From: Dokdonella_A sp051958935
Lineage (GTDB): Bacteria > Pseudomonadota > Gammaproteobacteria > Xanthomonadales > Rhodanobacteraceae
Reading direction: 5' to 3'
DNA: 64,000 bases
Assembly: GCF_051958935.1 (NCBI RefSeq)
Contig: NZ_JBQCFP010000129.1
Span: 4,343 to 68,342, forward strand
Below the pieces are notes generated by a model. That model was not told the origin of the DNA and made no database searches. It saw only the letters and a list, made by a program, of their open reading frames with translations. Both the position numbers and the translations under genes were made by a program. Each line of letters starts with the position of its first letter. The stretch's first letter is position 1. Below, piece after piece: positions 36,444-45,754 of the stretch.

Positions 36444-38339
36444 TCAACCTGCGCTGCGCAGCGGCGGGGCGAGCGTGAGGTTGGGGAAGCGGCGGCGGAT
36501 CGCGGCTTCGATGCCGGCGGCGTCGAGGCCGTCGCTGGCGAGCAGTTCTTCGCGGCTCGCGTGTTCGAGGAAACGATCGGAGAGGCCGAGGTGCAGCACG
36601 GGCAGGCTGATCGCGTGCGTCGAGAGCGCCTCGGCGACCGCGCTGCCGGCGCCGCCCATGATCGCGTTGTCCTCCACCGTGACGAACGCCGCATGCGACC
36701 CCGCGAGTTCGACCAGCATCGCCTCGTCGAGCGGCTTCACGAAACGCATGTTGACGAGCGTGGCGTCGAGCGCTTCGGCCACCCTCATGCACGGCGCGAC
36801 CATCGCGCCGAATGCGAGCACGGCGATGCCGTGGCCGTGGCGGCGCAGGTCCGCCCTGCCGACCGGCAGCGGCAGCAGTTCCTTCGAGATCGCCGCGCCG
36901 GTGCCGCTGCCGCGCGGATAACGCACCGCAGCCGGACCCTGGTGCAGGAACCCGGTCGTGAGCATGCGCCGGCATTCGTCCTCGTCGGCGGGCGCCATCA
37001 CGAGCATGTTCGGGATGCAGCGCAGGTACGAGAGGTCGAAGCTCCCCGCATGCGTCGCGCCGTCGGGGCCGACGAGGCCGGCGCGATCGATCGCGAACAG
37101 CACGTCCAGATCCTGCAGCGCGACGTCGTGGACGAGCTGGTCGTACGCGCGCTGCAGGAACGTCGAGTAGATCGCGACGACCGGCTTGGCGCCTTCGCAG
37201 GCCATGCCCGCGGCGAGCGTGACCGCATGCTGCTCGGCGATGCCGACGTCGAAGTAGCGCTGCGGGAATTCCTTCGAGAAGCGCACGAGGCCCGAACCTT
37301 CGCGCATCGCGGGCGTGATGCCGTACAGGCGCTCGTCGGCGGCGGCCATGTCGCACAACCAGTCGCCGAAGATCTCGGTATAGGTGGGTTTGGACGCGCC
37401 GCCCTTCTTGATGACGCCGGCCTCGGGATCGAACGGGCCGACCGCGTGGTACTCGATCTGCTCGCGCTCGGCCGGCGCGTAACCCTTGCCCTTGGTCGTG
37501 ATCACGTGCAGCAGCTGCGGACCCTTGAGGTCCCTGAGCGTGCGCAGGGTCGATACGAGCTGCGGCAGGTCGTGGCCGTCGATCGGGCCGGTGTAGTGGA
37601 AGCCCAGTTCCTCGAACAGCGTCGAGGGAACGAACATGCCCTTGGCGTGTTCTTCCCAGCGCTTGGCGAAGCGCCACAGGAAGCCGCCGCGCCTCATCAT
37701 CTGCTTGCCGCGCTCGCGGATGTTGTTGAGCGTGCGGCTCGCCATCAGGCGGGCGAGCATCTTGGTCAGCGCGCCGACGTTCTCGCTGATCGACATCTGG
37801 TTGTCGTTGAGGATCACCAGCAGGTCGGCCTCGACGTCACCACCGTGGTTCAGTGCCTCGAACGCCATGCCCGCGGTCATCGCGCCGTCGCCGATCACGG
37901 CGACGACCTTGCGCGGATCGCCCTTGCGTTGCGCGGCGATCGCCATGCCGAGAGCGGCCGAAATGGACGTCGACGAGTGGCCGACGCCGAACGTGTCGTA
38001 TTCGCTCTCGTCGCGCTTGGGGAACGGCGCCACGCCGTCCTTCTTCTTCACCGTCGTGATGCGGTCGCGACGTCCGGTGAGGATCTTGTGCGGGTATCCC
38101 TGGTGGCCGACGTCCCAGACCAGCCGGTCGACCGGCGTGTCGTACAGCCAGTGCAGTGCCACGGTGAGCTCGATCACGCCGAGGTTCGCGCCGAAATGGC
38201 CGCCCGAGGCCGCCACCGACTCGATCAGGTAGGCACGCAGCTCGCGCGCGACGTCGCCGAGCTCGGATTCGGGGAAGGTGCGCAGGTCCGCCGGGGTTTC
38301 GATGCGGGCGAGGCGCGGATAGCGCTGCGGGTCGATCAT
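36444..38339 (-). CDS. dxs: 1-deoxy-D-xylulose-5-phosphate synthase
   Basis: Thiamine-diphosphate enzyme joining pyruvate and glyceraldehyde 3-phosphate, the first step of the MEP isoprenoid pathway. It has 631 residues. It has DVGHQGYPHKILTGR, the TPP motif GDGAMTAGMAFEALN with the following NDNQMSIS, FEELGFHYTGPIDGHD, and DRAGLVGPDGATHAG. ATG at 38339 (MIDPQRYPRLARI) was selected by homology. It reads away from a divergent gap of 109 bp after the ClC gene stop, so it probably has its own promoter there. Confidence 0.97.
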   Translation of the reverse strand: MIDPQRYPRLARIETPADLRTFPESELGDVARELRAYLIESVAASGGHFGANLGVIELTVALHWLYDTPVDRLVWDVGHQGYPHKILTGRRDRITTVKKKDGVAPFPKRDESEYDTFGVGHSSTSISAALGMAIAAQRKGDPRKVVAVIGDGAMTAGMAFEALNHGGDVEADLLVILNDNQMSISENVGALTKMLARLMASRTLNNIRERGKQMMRRGGFLWRFAKRWEEHAKGMFVPSTLFEELGFHYTGPIDGHDLPQLVSTLRTLRDLKGPQLLHVITTKGKGYAPAEREQIEYHAVGPFDPEAGVIKKGGASKPTYTEIFGDWLCDMAAADERLYGITPAMREGSGLVRFSKEFPQRYFDVGIAEQHAVTLAAGMACEGAKPVVAIYSTFLQRAYDQLVHDVALQDLDVLFAIDRAGLVGPDGATHAGSFDLSYLRCIPNMLVMAPADEDECRRMLTTGFLHQGPAAVRYPRGSGTGAAISKELLPLPVGRADLRRHGHGIAVLAFGAMVAPCMRVAEALDATLVNMRFVKPLDEAMLVELAGSHAAFVTVEDNAIMGGAGSAVAEALSTHAISLPVLHLGLSDRFLEHASREELLASDGLDAAGIEAAIRRRFPNLTLAPPLRSAG

Positions 38340-38448
38340 GGGAACGCCAGTATGCAAGCGTGATATTGTCGGCCACCGGCGTTTTTCCGGCAACAACAGG
38401 GTCTGAATCGGCCTTGCGGCTGGCCGGCGCCGGCTGCCGGATTCGCCG

Positions 38449-40317
38449 TCAGGCCTTGCGTGCACGCATGCGCAGGTGGCGCGAGGCCTCGTTCGCCTCG
38501 CGCAGGCGCCGCGCATGCGCCGCCAGCAGGTCGCCGCGCGTGAGGATTCCGACCATCGCGTGCGGAGCCCCGGGCGCGACGACGATCAGCCGGCCGACGT
38601 TCTGGGCGACCATGTGGTCGGCGGCCTCGCGGAGCGAATGATCCTCGCGCACGAGGATCGGTTCGCGCCGCACCATGTCGCCGACGCGGTGCATGTCGGG
38701 CAGTTTCACGTCGAGCAGGTCGCGCCGGGTGAGCACGCCATGCACATGGCCTTCGCCGTCGAGGACCGGATAGCCCTGGTGCTGCGCCTCGGGCTTGCCG
38801 GAATTGAGCCAGCGGCGGATGTCGCCGAGACGGTCGCCGGTTTGCAGCGACACGACGTCGCGCGTGCACGCCTCGCCCGCCGTGACCTGTTCGAGGAAGT
38901 CCGCTGCGTACTCGCTCGGGACGCGCACGCCACGACGCGCGATCTTCTCGGTCATGATCGTATTGCGCATCAGCAATGCGGAAATCAGGTAGGCCGCGGT
39001 GCAGCCGCCGATCAGCGGCAGCAGGCCGACCGGCTGGCGCGTCGTCTCGAACGCGAACACGATCGAGGCGAGCAGCGCGCGCGACGCTCCGGCGAAGATC
39101 GCCGCCATGCCGACGAGGCCCGCGATGCGTGGATCGACGCCGAGCTGCGGCGCGAGTGCCGCGACGGCGATGCCGGCGAGCGCGCCGAGCGCACCGCCGA
39201 TCGTGAACAGCGGCGCGAGCGTGCCGCCCGAGGTGCCGCTGCCGAGCGCGATCGACCACGACAGGAATTTCATCACGCACAGCGAGGCGAGGACCGCGAT
39301 GCCGAGCCGGCCGGCGACGATGTCCTCGATGTTCGTGTAACCGACTCCGAGCGTGAGCGGTGCATGCCAGCCGATCAGCCCGACCGCGAGCCCGCCGATC
39401 GCCGGCCACCACATCCAGTGGATCGGCAGTCTCTCGAACAGGTCCTCGATGCCGTAGACGATGCGCGTGGTGCCGACGCTGACGAGGCCGATCAGCGCGC
39501 CGAGCGCGACGTAGAACGCGAGCGCGACGCCGCCGGGTTCGGGCAGCGGCGGCATCGGGAATACGGGCGCGGAGCCGACCAGCACGTGCCGCACGCCGGT
39601 CGCGACCACCGTCGCGAGCGCGACCGGGATCAGCGAGCGGGGCTTGAGTTCGAACAGCAGCAACTCGACCGCGAGGATGATCGCCGACAGCGGCGAACCG
39701 AACACCGCGGCCATGCCCGCCGCGGCGCCGGCCGCGAGCAGCGTCTTGCGCTCGATAGCGGTCACGCGCAGCAACTGGCCAAACAGTGAGCCGAGCGCGC
39801 CACCGGTGGCGATGATCGGCCCCTCGGCGCCGAACGGGCCGCCCGTGCCGATCGCCACCGCCGACGACAGCGGCTTGAGGAACGTGATGCGCGGCGGGAT
39901 CTTCGATTCGTTGAGCAGCACCTGCTCCATCGCCTCGGGAATGCCGTGGCCTCGGATCGCGCGCGAACCCCAGCGCGCCATCACGCCGACGACGAGGCCG
40001 CCCACGGCCGGCACGACGATGACCCACGCGCCGAGATGGTGCGCGGCCGGCGAGCTGAAGGCGGTCGACCAGCGTCCGTAGAACGCGAGGTTGGTGACGA
40101 CGCCGATCAGCGCGGTGAGGAGCTGCGCGATCAGTGCGGCGGCCGCGGCGATCACGCCAGCGACGAGGCTGACGACGACGACGCGGCGATCGACGAGGGT
40201 CGAGCGCCGCGGCATGCGCGCGGCGTCGAGGCTGTCGCCGAGCGACGGCGCGACCGGCAGCGCGTCGGTGCTCGCGAGCGCCTCGATGCGCGGCGGATGC
40301 GGGTTCGGTTCGGTCAT
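38449..40317 (-). CDS. ClC family chloride channel/transporter with two CBS domains
   Basis: Inner-membrane anion channel or antiporter of 622 residues with a ClC membrane domain (about 45-445) and a CBS pair (about 475-600: YPVLDGEGHVHGVLTRRDL and LIVVAPGAPHAMVGILTRGDLL). Ion-pathway motifs are RGHGIPEAM (the GSGIPE site with His for Ser), GAEGPIIATGG with the gating glutamate, and GSGTSGGTLAPLF. The internal proton glutamate of E. coli ClcA has no obvious counterpart, so channel behaviour is possible. ATG at 40317. Confidence 0.9.
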   Translation of the reverse strand: MTEPNPHPPRIEALASTDALPVAPSLGDSLDAARMPRRSTLVDRRVVVVSLVAGVIAAAAALIAQLLTALIGVVTNLAFYGRWSTAFSSPAAHHLGAWVIVVPAVGGLVVGVMARWGSRAIRGHGIPEAMEQVLLNESKIPPRITFLKPLSSAVAIGTGGPFGAEGPIIATGGALGSLFGQLLRVTAIERKTLLAAGAAAGMAAVFGSPLSAIILAVELLLFELKPRSLIPVALATVVATGVRHVLVGSAPVFPMPPLPEPGGVALAFYVALGALIGLVSVGTTRIVYGIEDLFERLPIHWMWWPAIGGLAVGLIGWHAPLTLGVGYTNIEDIVAGRLGIAVLASLCVMKFLSWSIALGSGTSGGTLAPLFTIGGALGALAGIAVAALAPQLGVDPRIAGLVGMAAIFAGASRALLASIVFAFETTRQPVGLLPLIGGCTAAYLISALLMRNTIMTEKIARRGVRVPSEYAADFLEQVTAGEACTRDVVSLQTGDRLGDIRRWLNSGKPEAQHQGYPVLDGEGHVHGVLTRRDLLDVKLPDMHRVGDMVRREPILVREDHSLREAADHMVAQNVGRLIVVAPGAPHAMVGILTRGDLLAAHARRLREANEASRHLRMRARKA

Positions 40318-40367
40318 GGCGGGCAGCGAGCGGGCGGGAAGCCCGCAATCATAGCGCCGCGTTCCGC

Positions 40368-41069
40368 TCAGCGTTCCGAGCGCGACAGCACCGTCAGCCC
40401 GATCAGCCGCGAAACGACGAGGGTGAGGTACATCACGCCGATGAAGATTTCCAGGCTCGCGAGTGCGCGCGCATGCGGCGTGAGCGGCACGACGTCGCCG
40501 ATGCCGGTGCTCGACAGCAGCACGAAGCTGAGGAACAGGAGCTCGGTCCAGCTGCGCGGCGCCGCGGCATCGATCACTGCGCCGAAGCAGCCCGGCTGCA
40601 GCGCCTGGCAGGCCATGAATACATGTGCAAACGCCCACGCGAGCAGGGTGAAGGTGGCGCCGGCAGCGAACAGTTCGTCGCTGGTCGCGCGCCGGTCGGC
40701 GAGCATGTAGGCGACGAGGCAGGCGGCCGCATGGAAGTAGAACAGCGCTTCGAGCATGGCCGACCACGGCGCGAGCCAGGCCACGCCGCCGGCCGTCGCG
40801 ACGAGGTTGGAGGCGACCGCCGGCACCGCGAGCGCGAGCGCGACGATGAAGCGCGCATGGCCCGCGGTGCGATGGACCATGCGCATCGCCAGCAGCAGCA
40901 CGACCGCGCCGAACGCGCCGAACCATGCGGCGCCGGCCGGCGTGCCCTCGACGAACGGATAGGCGAGCAGCGCCAGGAGCTGCCCGAGCAGCAGGATCGC
41001 CGAAGGATGCTGGCCGATGCGCGCGAGCAGGCGCAGGCGCGCCCAGCGCGCGGCGGTGTCGGTCGGCAC
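40368..41069 (-). CDS. potassium channel-like membrane protein
   Basis: A membrane protein of 233 residues with about six hydrophobic segments. It ends with a pore loop LLSSTGIGDVVPLTPHARALA, a variant of the TVGYGD selectivity filter, and a last helix IFIGVMYLTLVVSRLIGL. The first half has short helices and no voltage-sensor arginine pattern. The GTG at 41069 (VPTDTAARWARL) is the only plausible start; the upstream frame lies over the HNH gene, which ends 2 bp away. It probably belongs to the HNH transcript. Confidence 0.7.
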   Translation of the reverse strand: MPTDTAARWARLRLLARIGQHPSAILLLGQLLALLAYPFVEGTPAGAAWFGAFGAVVLLLAMRMVHRTAGHARFIVALALAVPAVASNLVATAGGVAWLAPWSAMLEALFYFHAAACLVAYMLADRRATSDELFAAGATFTLLAWAFAHVFMACQALQPGCFGAVIDAAAPRSWTELLFLSFVLLSSTGIGDVVPLTPHARALASLEIFIGVMYLTLVVSRLIGLTVLSRSER

Positions 41070-41071
41070 GG

Positions 41072-41665
41072 CTACTGTGGGCGGCGGTCGCGCGGCAGGT
41101 GGTTGACCAGGAATTCCATCTGGTCGGCGAGGATGTTGCGGTTCGACAGGATCAGGTGTTCGACCCAGCTCGGCCGGTACGGCACCGCGAGCAGTGGCAT
41201 GCCGGCCTGCTGCGGCGTGCGGTTGCCTTTCTTCACGTTGCACGACCAACACGCGGTGACCACGTTGACCCAGGTGTCGCGGCCGCCCTTGGACACCGGC
41301 TGCACGTGGTCGCGCGTGAGTTCGCCGCGACTGAAGTGCTCGCCGCAGTAGAGGCAGAGCATGCGGTCGCGCGCGAACAGGGCGGCATTGGTCAGCGCGG
41401 GCGCGGGATCGATGGCGTGCGGGCGCACATGCCCGGTACTGGCGACGATCGGATGCAGGTCGAGCACGCTCTGCTCGCCGCTGCGCTGGTTGTAGCCGCC
41501 GTGGATCGTCAGGCACGGATCGCCGAGGGTCCAGGCGACCGCGCCGCGTACGTAGAGGCACACCGCATCCTGCCAGCTCATCCAGTCGAGGATGCGCCCG
41601 GTGGCGTCCAGGGACAGGACGCGGGTGCTGTGGATGTCGCCGGAAGTTCTGACTTCCGCAAGCAT
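41072..41665 (-). CDS. HNH endonuclease family protein
   Basis: A 197-residue protein with an N-terminal domain (LSLDATGRILDWMSWQDAVCLYVRGAVAW) of the type found before HNH nucleases in many Proteobacteria. The HNH domain has LCLYCGEHFSRGELTRDHVQP, VSKGGRDTWVNVVTACWSCN and KKGNRTPQQAG; these supply the CxxC pairs for zinc and the catalytic histidine in RDHV. ATG at 41665 has GGAGGT 6 nt upstream. The substrate is unknown. It is not next to a methylase, so restriction is unlikely. Confidence 0.9.
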   Translation of the reverse strand: MLAEVRTSGDIHSTRVLSLDATGRILDWMSWQDAVCLYVRGAVAWTLGDPCLTIHGGYNQRSGEQSVLDLHPIVASTGHVRPHAIDPAPALTNAALFARDRMLCLYCGEHFSRGELTRDHVQPVSKGGRDTWVNVVTACWSCNVKKGNRTPQQAGMPLLAVPYRPSWVEHLILSNRNILADQMEFLVNHLPRDRRPQ

Positions 41666-41772
41666 CGTGACCTCCGTTCTCGATACGAAACCGGTGGCGA
41701 GCCCCGCCGTGCCGGCCGGGACCGCCCGGAGCATAGAACAAAAGGGAGATGGCAGGAAATTGACGTCCGGTT

Positions 41773-42264
41773 TCAGCGGACCGGCTTGGCCATGCGCAGC
41801 ACGTCGACGCCGAAGCCGTGGTGCTCGTACAGCGCGCGGGCGCGCGCATTGCCGGGGAACACGGCGAGAGTGAGGTGGCGGCAATGATGCGCGCGCGCCC
41901 AGGCTTCGGCGTGCGCGAGCAGGGTGGCGCCGATGCCTTGGCCATCGAAGCCCGGCGCGACGGCGAGATCGGAGATGTGGCAGTTCTGCGCCGCAGTGAA
42001 GTAGTCGGTCACCACCTGCAGGTGCAGGAATGCGACGCGCTCGCCGTCCTCGTTCTCGGCGACGAATACGTGCGAGCCGGGCGGCTGTTCGGCGAGATGG
42101 CGTTCGATGTCGCTGCGGATGCCTTGCGCGCATTCACCGCGCCGACGCCAGGGCGGCAGTTCGAATTCGACGAAACGGCCGACGAGGCCGAGGATGAACG
42201 CGTCGTCGTCCGCTGCCGCGAGGCGGATCGACAGATCGGTGCGGACGTCGCGGGTCGAGGCCAT
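41773..42264 (-). CDS. GNAT family N-acetyltransferase
   Basis: A 163-residue single-domain acetyltransferase. It has IRLAAADDDAFILGLVGRFVEF at the N-terminus and acetyl-CoA-binding motif A as ISDLAVAPGFDGQGIGATLLAHAEAWAR. LAVFPGNARARALYEHHGFG is motif B. ATG at 42264 (MASTRDVRTDLS). The substrate is unknown. The upstream gap to 42531 is 267 bp with no clear promoter and a repeat copy at its far end. Confidence 0.88.
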   Translation of the reverse strand: MASTRDVRTDLSIRLAAADDDAFILGLVGRFVEFELPPWRRRGECAQGIRSDIERHLAEQPPGSHVFVAENEDGERVAFLHLQVVTDYFTAAQNCHISDLAVAPGFDGQGIGATLLAHAEAWARAHHCRHLTLAVFPGNARARALYEHHGFGVDVLRMAKPVR

Positions 42265-42500
42265 GGAGTGGTTCGGCGGACGATAGTCTGCGATCGATGG
42301 TACGACAACGCAGGTTGTGCGCTCCACGGGTCGGCAAGCCGTCTTCGCAGTCTTCGCATGCGCACACGGGAGCCGTTCGCGTCGGGCGCGATTCGCGCAT
42401 CGAGGCGTCGAAACGCCCGCGTGCCCGTGAGCCTTCGACGCCGGCCCTGCGGGCCTGCGCCCCGGGGCGAACGGAAGGGAATTCGAACCCGGGACGAGCG

Positions 42501-42535
42501 AGCCCTCAGCCCTCACCCTTGACCCAAGCCCTCAC
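42501..42535. repeat. dispersed repeat of the GAGGGCTGAGGG family, copy 2
   Basis: AGCCCTCAGCCCTCACCC followed by TTGACCCAAGCCCTCACCC abuts the stop codon of the acyl-CoA dehydrogenase gene. It is the complement of the repeats at 31513 and 60399 and, like them, lies right after a coding region. Confidence 0.5.
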
Positions 42536-44322
42536 CCGAACTGCCCGTCCTCCATTTCCAGCAGATTCGCAGCGCCGCTGCGCATCGCCGCCGCGTGCGC
42601 CTGCGTTCGCGGCAGGATGCGCGCGTAGAAGAAGCGTGCAGTCGCACGCTTGGCCGCCTTGAACTCGGCGGCATGCGTGGACGCATCGGCGGCGGCGACG
42701 CTGCGTGCCCACAGGTAGGCGAGCGCGATGTAGCCGGAATAGAAGAGATAGTCGTATGCAGCCGCGCCCATTTCCTCCGGATTCGCCGCCGCGCGCTTGC
42801 CGAGTTCGAGCGTGAGCTCGCCCCATTCCTTCGCCGCGGCGCCGAGGGGCGCGATGAACTCGGCGAGCGCGGCGTTGCCCGCATGCTTCGCGCAGAACGC
42901 GCCGATCTCGGCGAGGAAGTGCTTGAGCCCGGCGCCTTGCAACTGCATGACCTTGCGGCCGAGCAGGTCGATGGCCTGGATCTGCGTCGTGCCTTCGTAC
43001 AGCGTCGTGATGCGCGCGTCGCGCGCGAACTGCTCCATGCCGTGCTCGACGATGAAGCCATGCCCGCCGAACACCTGCAGCGCATGGTAGGTGCACTCGA
43101 TGCCGGTTTCGGTGAGCAGCCCCTTCACGATCGGCGTGAGGAACGACACCAGCGCCTGCGCGCGTTCGCGCTCGGCCGCATCGGTCGAGTGCCTGGCGAT
43201 GTCTTCCTGCAGGTAGGCGTAAAGCGCGAGCGCGCGTTCGCCTTCGGCGAATGCTTTCTGGGTGAGCAGCATGCGTCGAACGTCGGGATGCACGATCAGT
43301 GGATCGGCCGGTTTGTCCGGGAACTTGGGCCCCGACAGCGAGCGCATCTGCAGGCGGTCGCGCGCATAAGCGAGTGCGTTCTGGTAGGCGCGTTCGGTGA
43401 GGCCGAGCCCTTGCAGGCCGACCGCGAGGCGCGCGGTGTTCATCATCGTGAACATCGCCGCGAGTCCCTTGTTCGGCTGGCCGACGAGCCAGCCTTCGGC
43501 GCCATCGAAATTCATGACGCACGTGACCGATCCGTGGATGCCCATCTTGTGTTCGATCGAGCCGCAGGCGAGCGCATTGCGTTCGCCGACCGTGCCGTCG
43601 CGCGCGACCTTGAACTTCGGCACGAGGAACAGCGAGATGCCTTTCACGCCCGCGGGCGCGTCCGGCAGGCGCGCGAGCACGAGATGCAGGATGTTGTCGA
43701 CGAAATCGTGCTCGCCCGCGGTGATGAAGATCTTCGTGCCGCTGATGCGCCAGCTGCCGTCGGCGGCGGGCTCCGCGCGCGTCTTGAGCAGGCCGAGGTC
43801 GGTGCCGCAATGCGGCTCGGTCAGGCACATCGTGCCGGTCCAGGTCCCCGCGACGAGTGGCTTGAGGAACACCTCGCGCTGCCAGTCCTCGCCGTGGTGC
43901 TCGAGCGCCGACGACGCGCCGTGCGAGAGCATCGGATAGTTGCCCCACGAGAGGTTCGCCGAGTCGACCATTTCCTTGAGCGACGCGCCGAGCGTTTCGG
44001 GAAGACCTTGGCCGCCGAACTCCGGCGCCGCGGTGAGGCCGATCCAGCCGCCGTCGACGTACTTGGCGAATGCGTCCTTGAAGCCTTTGGGCGTGCGCAC
44101 GCTCTGCGTCGCCTTGTCGTAGCTGCAGCCCTCGGCATCGCCACTCTGGTTCAGCGGCGCGAGCACCTGCTCGGCGAATTTCGCCGCCTCCTCCAACACG
44201 GCATCGATGACGTCGCGGGTCGCATCGGCGCAGCCGGGCAGGCGTGCGTAGGTGGTCGTCACGTCGAGCACGTCGTGCAGCGCGAAGCGCAGGTCGGCGA
44301 GCGGGGCGGTGTAGCGGCTCAT
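42532..44322 (-). CDS. acyl-CoA dehydrogenase (FadE-type, DmdC-like family)
   Basis: FAD-dependent acyl-CoA dehydrogenase of 596 residues, likely for fatty acid beta-oxidation. It has an N-terminal extension (about 1-40, DLRFALHDVLDV) typical of the long family, then WTGTMCLTEPHCGTDLGLL and GTKIFITAGEHD. The substrate/FAD region GIHGSVTCVMNFDGAEGWLVG comes next, then LYEGTTQIQAIDLLGRK with the probable catalytic glutamate. A C-terminal helical domain of about 110 residues ends it. A palindrome suited to a TetR-type regulator lies 51-70 bp upstream. Confidence 0.92.
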   Translation of the reverse strand: MSRYTAPLADLRFALHDVLDVTTTYARLPGCADATRDVIDAVLEEAAKFAEQVLAPLNQSGDAEGCSYDKATQSVRTPKGFKDAFAKYVDGGWIGLTAAPEFGGQGLPETLGASLKEMVDSANLSWGNYPMLSHGASSALEHHGEDWQREVFLKPLVAGTWTGTMCLTEPHCGTDLGLLKTRAEPAADGSWRISGTKIFITAGEHDFVDNILHLVLARLPDAPAGVKGISLFLVPKFKVARDGTVGERNALACGSIEHKMGIHGSVTCVMNFDGAEGWLVGQPNKGLAAMFTMMNTARLAVGLQGLGLTERAYQNALAYARDRLQMRSLSGPKFPDKPADPLIVHPDVRRMLLTQKAFAEGERALALYAYLQEDIARHSTDAAERERAQALVSFLTPIVKGLLTETGIECTYHALQVFGGHGFIVEHGMEQFARDARITTLYEGTTQIQAIDLLGRKVMQLQGAGLKHFLAEIGAFCAKHAGNAALAEFIAPLGAAAKEWGELTLELGKRAAANPEEMGAAAYDYLFYSGYIALAYLWARSVAAADASTHAAEFKAAKRATARFFYARILPRTQAHAAAMRSGAANLLEMEDGQFG

Positions 44323-44372
44323 GGCAGGTTCCTCGGAAGCGCTTCGCGCGGGCGGCCGAAGCGGGCGGACGG

Positions 44373-44392
44373 ATTCGAACGATCGTTTGAAT
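44373..44392. promoter_or_regulatory. 20-bp palindrome upstream of the acyl-CoA dehydrogenase gene
   Basis: ATTCGAACGA followed by TCGTTTGAAT pairs at 9 of 10 positions. It resembles the CAAAC-spacer-GTTTG pattern of TetR-family fatty acid regulators such as PsrA. The 12-mer CGAACGATCGTT within it recurs exactly at 45009-45020, in front of the lipoprotein gene. The protein that binds is not in this window. Confidence 0.55.
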
Positions 44393-44556
44393 CAGCGGCT
44401 AGCCTAACCAATTGCGCGGATCGCGACTAGGTCCATCGGAGCAGGAAGGGCGCGCCGCCGGGGCTACGGCACCGTCATGGTTGTCCGCCGTCCGACGGCA
44501 GGGCAGGCTGTGGTAATGGCGCGCGTCGCGCCGAGGCGACGTGCGCCGCGCGTCCC

Positions 44557-45000
44557 TCAGCGGTAGGTGTTCGGCACGCCGGGCACCGGCGTCAACCGAC
44601 TCGCCGTCTCGAACTTGAAGCTTTCCTTCGGCTCGCTGGTCTCGATCGTGCCCTTGAGCGCGTAAGCGATGTCGGTGCCGAACGCGACCTTCGCGTTCGG
44701 GCGGAACGTCGCCTCGACGACGTCGCCATTGTTGCCGAGGATGTCGATGTCGGGCGTGGCTTCGAGTCGGCCGACTTCCTTGCCGTCGATCGAGAGGCCG
44801 GCGTCGATGCGGCTGTATCGCATCGGGAACGTGCTGTAGTTCTGGATGCGCAACGCGAGCTTCCAGCTGCCATCCGGCTGCACGGCCAGTTGCTGGATCG
44901 ACGCCGTCGAAGGATGCACCTTGCGCGGCGGCCCGCCGCTGCCGCAGGCGGCGAGCTGGCCGATCAGGAGCATCACGAGGAAAGCGCGGCGCAGCAACAT
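44557..45000 (-). CDS. LEA type 2-like lipoprotein
   Basis: A 147-residue predicted lipoprotein. The signal peptide ends in a lipobox (IGQLAACGSGG), so the mature protein starts at Cys about 19. The remainder has the beta-rich pattern of the LEA14/WHy domain (LAVQPDGSWKLALRIQNYSTFPMRYSRIDAGLSIDG in parts, then a second strand set). ATG at 45000 with GAGGT upstream is preferred over an in-frame ATG at 45024. The function is not known; WHy proteins are linked to stress tolerance. Confidence 0.8.
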   Translation of the reverse strand: MLLRRAFLVMLLIGQLAACGSGGPPRKVHPSTASIQQLAVQPDGSWKLALRIQNYSTFPMRYSRIDAGLSIDGKEVGRLEATPDIDILGNNGDVVEATFRPNAKVAFGTDIAYALKGTIETSEPKESFKFETASRLTPVPGVPNTYR

Positions 45001-45076
45001 GGCGACCTCGAACGATCGTTGCATCGGACGCGTAGCCTAGCGAATGCGCCCGCCTGCGGCCAGCCGGAACGGATGT

Positions 45077-45754
45077 TCAGCCCACGGAGGTCGCACGTGC
45101 GTGGCCTGAGGCGAACTCGGCGACCGGCTGCTGGCGCACGACGCGGCCTGCATCGATGCGCACGACCTCGTCGGCGAGCGCGGCGACTTCGTCGGCATGA
45201 TGGCTCACGAGCACGGTGAATACGCGCAGCTCGTGCTTGAGCCGGCGCAGGTGATCGAGCACCTGCAGCCGCGCCTGCGCGTGCAGGCCGGTCAGCGGCT
45301 CGTCGAGCAGCAGCGCGCGCGGATCGGAAAGAAGGGCGCGCCCGATCGCGACGCGCTGGCGCTCGCCGCCCGAAAGGCTGTCCGGCCGCCTTCCGAGCAA
45401 GGCGCCGAGGCCGAGCAGCTCGACCATCATCGCGAACTGCGCGTGCGGTCCCACGACGCCGTAGAGCAGGTTGCGCCGCACGTCCAGATGCGGGAACAGC
45501 CGGCCGTCCTGGAACACGTAGCCGATGCGCCGCCGCGCCATGGGCACGGCGATGGCACGTTCGGTGTCGAGCAGCACCTCGCCGTCGATCGCGATGCGCC
45601 CGGACTGCGGGGCGAGCAGCCCGGCGATCGCGTTGAGCACGCTCGTCTTGCCGGCGCCGGAGTCGCCGTAGAGTGCGAGCGTGCGCGCGTCGGAGTGGAA
45701 CGCGAGATTGAGTTCGAGGTCGGCGTAGGCGTGGCGCAACGCGAGTTCGATCAA
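45077..45754 (-). CDS. modC: molybdate ABC transporter ATPase, short form
   Basis: ATPase of the molybdate importer. It has Walker A GDSGAGKTSVLNA, the signature SLSGGERQRVAIGRALL, Walker B ALLLDEPLTGLH and the H-loop VLVSHHADEV. It has only 225 residues: the C-terminal TOBE/Mop domain that binds molybdate in E. coli ModC (352 residues) is missing. No start other than TTG at 45754 fits; it overlaps the modB stop by 4 nt (TTGA). Last gene of the modABC operon. Confidence 0.9.
   Translation of the reverse strand: MIELALRHAYADLELNLAFHSDARTLALYGDSGAGKTSVLNAIAGLLAPQSGRIAIDGEVLLDTERAIAVPMARRRIGYVFQDGRLFPHLDVRRNLLYGVVGPHAQFAMMVELLGLGALLGRRPDSLSGGERQRVAIGRALLSDPRALLLDEPLTGLHAQARLQVLDHLRRLKHELRVFTVLVSHHADEVAALADEVVRIDAGRVVRQQPVAEFASGHARATSVG

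Noticed and set aside
41072..42133. Longer version of the HNH protein (353 residues)
   Set aside because: The extra 156 residues overlap the GNAT gene out of frame; the ATG at 41665 has a good ribosome-binding site.
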